Source: Capsicum annuum
Lineage: Eukaryota; Streptophyta; Magnoliopsida; Solanales; Solanaceae
Length of the DNA stretch: 64,000 nt
NCBI RefSeq assembly: GCF_002878395.1
Contig: NC_061115.1
Location: 53,691,352 to 53,755,351 of the forward strand
Reading direction: 5' to 3'
Position numbers and translations under genes: made by a program. Shown in pieces: positions 61,370 through 64,000 of the stretch (positions are counted from its first letter, which is position 1; every line of letters begins with the position of its first letter). The notes under the pieces are model-generated. The model was not told where the DNA came from and made no database searches. It saw only the letters and a program-made list of their open reading frames with translations.

Positions 61370-62650
61370 TACTTAGGCATCATATCTGCCTCTACTTCCT
61401 AAGTAGCTCCCTCAACTGACTGATTTCTCCACATAACCGTTACTAACGCGACCTCTATATTTAATATCCTATAATATAACAATCAAGGATTTCAACTAAG
61501 TCCTCTTCATAAGAGAGACTATCTTTCACACCCTCTTTTTTCTAAAGGAACTACTGATATGGGTCACCAATGTATTTCTTCAACAAGGAGACATAGAAGA
61601 CTTGATACACTAAAGCTAAACCAATAGGAAACTCAAACTTATAGGCTACCTTACAATAGTGACTCAAAATCTTACAAGGACCAACGTAGCAGGGACAGAG
61701 CTTTCCCTTCTTACCAAATCTCTTCACCCTTTTCATGGGTGAAACATTTAATTAGATAAAATAACCAATAACAAACTTAATCTCCCTTCTCCTCACATCT
61801 GCATAAGATTTTTGATGACTTTGGGTAGTTTTCATCCTTTTCCTAATTAGCTAAACTTTTTCCTTCACCTTATGCACCGAATCTGGCCCTATCAAAGAAG
61901 CTTCACCAACCTTAAACCATCAGACAGGAGATCTACACCTCCTATCATAAAGCGCTTCAAATAGGGCCATTTAAATATTGAGGTGATTCTTGTTACTGTA
62001 AGAAAACTCAATCAAAGGATAGTGATCACCCAAACTACCTTTGAAATTGATCATACACACTCTCAATATGTTTTGTAAGGTCTTAATAGTTCTCTATACC
62101 TAACAATCTGTCCGTAGATGAAAAGACATACTAAGATGAACTTGGGTACCAATATCCATTTGAAAAGTCTTCCAAAATTGATAGGTAAATTGGGTACCTC
62201 TATCTGCAATAATGGTCAAAGGGACTCCCACAAATTTCAGCAACCCCATAAGATAGATCTTAGCATAATCTTTGGCTGAATTTTAAGTGTTAATTGGAAA
62301 AAGGTGGGATGAATTAGTCCTTTGGTCCACCATAACTCAAATAGAATCATACTTTTGACGAGTACGAGGAAACCTTGTATTGTAGTCCGTATTCACCACT
62401 TCCCACTTTGATGTAGGACTAATAAATTCCTGAAGCATACCACTAGGTCTCTGGTGTTCAACCTTAACCAGACGGTAAATTAGACACAGCCATGAATTCC
62501 ACAATATCCATTTTCATGCCATTCCACCTATAGACTTCCCACAAATCACGGTCCAACTTTGTGGACCTGGGTGAATAAAATATCAAGAATCATGACTTTC
62601 TTCTAATATTTGCTGTCCTAAGTCATCCATATTTGGAACACATAATCAAC
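61370..62650 (-). pseudogene. Element H integrase and chromodomain
   Basis: On the minus strand the chromodomain end reads VTVMWRNQSVEGAT then EVEADMMPKYPHLF (about 61372-61470). The integrase C domain is open in 61551-61736 (RFGKKGKLCPCYVGP). In the core the expected GQAERTI has a stop in place of the catalytic Glu (about 62095). Stops and frameshifts are frequent. Confidence 0.8.
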
Positions 62651-64000
62651 TTTGACATTGAACAACACCATCTCTCAATTGGGGAAAAACCTCACCCTTT
62701 TGACTCTAAACTACTTCTTTCAACTTAAGCAAAATAGGATCACTATCTTGCTTTTCCTTTTCCTCAGCTAACAAAGAAGATTTTTAACCATTTTGAACAA
62801 AGACACTACCTTTGATTGATTCAACAAACCGGTCACCCAATCTAACAAGATGATGAACCTCACAAATGAAATTTTTTTCTCATTCTCAATGTAAGCAACA
62901 CTCTCCACAAATAACCTGCTAAGGGTGTCTACCACTACATTGGCCTTACTCGGGTGGTACAAGACAATCATATCATAGTCCTTCAACAACTCTAGCCACC
63001 TTCTCTATTGAATATTTAGATCTGTTTGGATGAACACATACTGAAGACTTGTGATCAGTGAACACATCAACATGAGCCTCATAAAGATAGTGTCAAAATC
63101 ATTAAGGCAAACACCACTGCTGCTAACTCAAGATCATAAGTTGGTAGTTCTTCTTATGAGGTTTGAATAATCTAGAGAAATATATTATAATCCCACTGCA
63201 TCAACACAAAACCAATTCCAACTTTAGAAGTATCACAATACACCAAAAAACTATCTGAACGCGCTAGTGGAGTCAAAACTAGAGCTAAGGTGAGTCAAGC
63301 CTTCAACTCTTGAAAACTCTGCTCGTAAGAATCAAACCACTAGAATTTAACTTTATTTTGAGTTAGTCTAAAATTAGGAGAAACAATAGAGAAAAATCCA
63401 TCAATCATGTGCAGTAGATGGCTAAACCCAAGAATCTCCTAATATCTGATGGAAAAATTAGTATAGGCTAGTTCCTCACTGCTTCGATCTTTTGAGAATC
63501 AACTTGAATTCCTTCACTGAAAATAATTTACCCAAGGAATGCTGCTGATTTCAACCAGAATTCATACTTGCTGAACTTAGCAAATGGCTGGTTATCCTTA
63601 AGAGCCTAAAAGGAAAACCTCAAATGGTCTATGTTTTTATCCTCACTCTAAGAATAAATGAGGATGTCATCTATACAGACTCTAATGAACATGTTCAAAT
63701 GCTACTTGAAAACCATATTCATACAGTCCTAAAAGTTTTAAGATCTTTTGTTAGTGTGAAAGACATAATAAAAAATTCAAAGTGATCATACTGGGTTTTG
63801 AAGGCTATTTTAGGAATGGAAAAATCTCTGACCCTGAGATGATAATAGCCAGATATGAGCTCTATGTTAGAGAAATAACTGCCACCTTAAAGATTGTCCA
63901 ACAAGTCATTAATACTGGGGATAAAATACTTGTTCTTGATTGTGACTATGTTTAACTGACAGTAATCAATGCATTTTTTGAGAGAATCATCTTTCTTGCG
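62651..64000 (-). pseudogene. Element H reverse transcriptase and RNase H (partial)
   Basis: The RNase H end [16 protein letters not shown] is open in 62768-62989. Its YCDTSKVGIGFVL Asp is intact near 63225. The RT palm CIDDILIYS is intact near 63670, and the fingers region [15 protein letters not shown] lies at the right edge of the window. Several stops lie between them. Confidence 0.83.

Larger units (their letters stand above)
52195..64000 (-). mobile_element. Element H: chromovirus on minus strand (right end outside window)
   Basis: Reading leftward from 64000 the order is RT, RNase H, integrase, chromodomain, stem-loop, polypurine tract (61110-61123) and 3' LTR (61109 down to 52195, split by copy E). 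The 5' part lies beyond the window. Confidence 0.87.

Overview
The window is plant nuclear DNA made up almost entirely of old, nested LTR retrotransposons. I see no intact host gene, tRNA, rRNA or satellite. The organism is probably a solanaceous plant with a large genome (pepper or a relative). The reasons are the dominance of Ty3/gypsy chromoviruses with primer sites for initiator tRNA-Met, LTRs of 1.7-4.8 kb, and a plant L1-type LINE. This is inferred from family knowledge; no search was run. Every coding region is broken by stops and frameshifts, so all are listed as pseudogenes.

Layout. Element C (chromovirus, +) spans about 4384-34756 and carries three insertions. Two are copies (A, 1-4383; B, 5532-11603; both -) of a short non-autonomous LTR element, both sitting in C's 5' LTR. 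The third is a 15.5 kb chromovirus D (13353-28886, +) inside C's gag. D's own gag is split by a LINE (about 15914-22406, -). B and D have perfect 5-bp target duplications (ATATA and CAAGG). C's pol runs 28887-32891, followed by a perfect 317-bp tandem duplication over its 3' polypurine tract and LTR start, and then a truncated 3' LTR.

From about 34757 to 44619 lies the 3' end of element F, with an unassigned 2.6 kb stretch and a 4.8 kb 3' LTR interrupted by a solo LTR (38358-40768, target duplication AGTAT). Element G (+, 44620-50540) keeps protease to 3' LTR only. An unassigned stretch (50541-52194) follows. Element H (-, 52195 to beyond 64000) has its 3' LTR split by copy E of the non-autonomous family (53275-60169, +), and E's 5' LTR is itself split by a solo LTR of the D family (54438-56709, -).

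How the parts relate. The chromoviruses are decayed Gag-protease-RT-RNase H-integrase-chromodomain units. The A/B/E family has no pol. It carries a primer site for a different tRNA (Asp type, as in Athila/Tat elements) and one small ORF with a zinc knuckle at its very N terminus and an unknown conserved C-terminal domain. The two most notable observations are this mini-protein family and a stem-loop that recurs 15-19 nt upstream of the 3' LTR in six different elements, with apparent compensatory changes.
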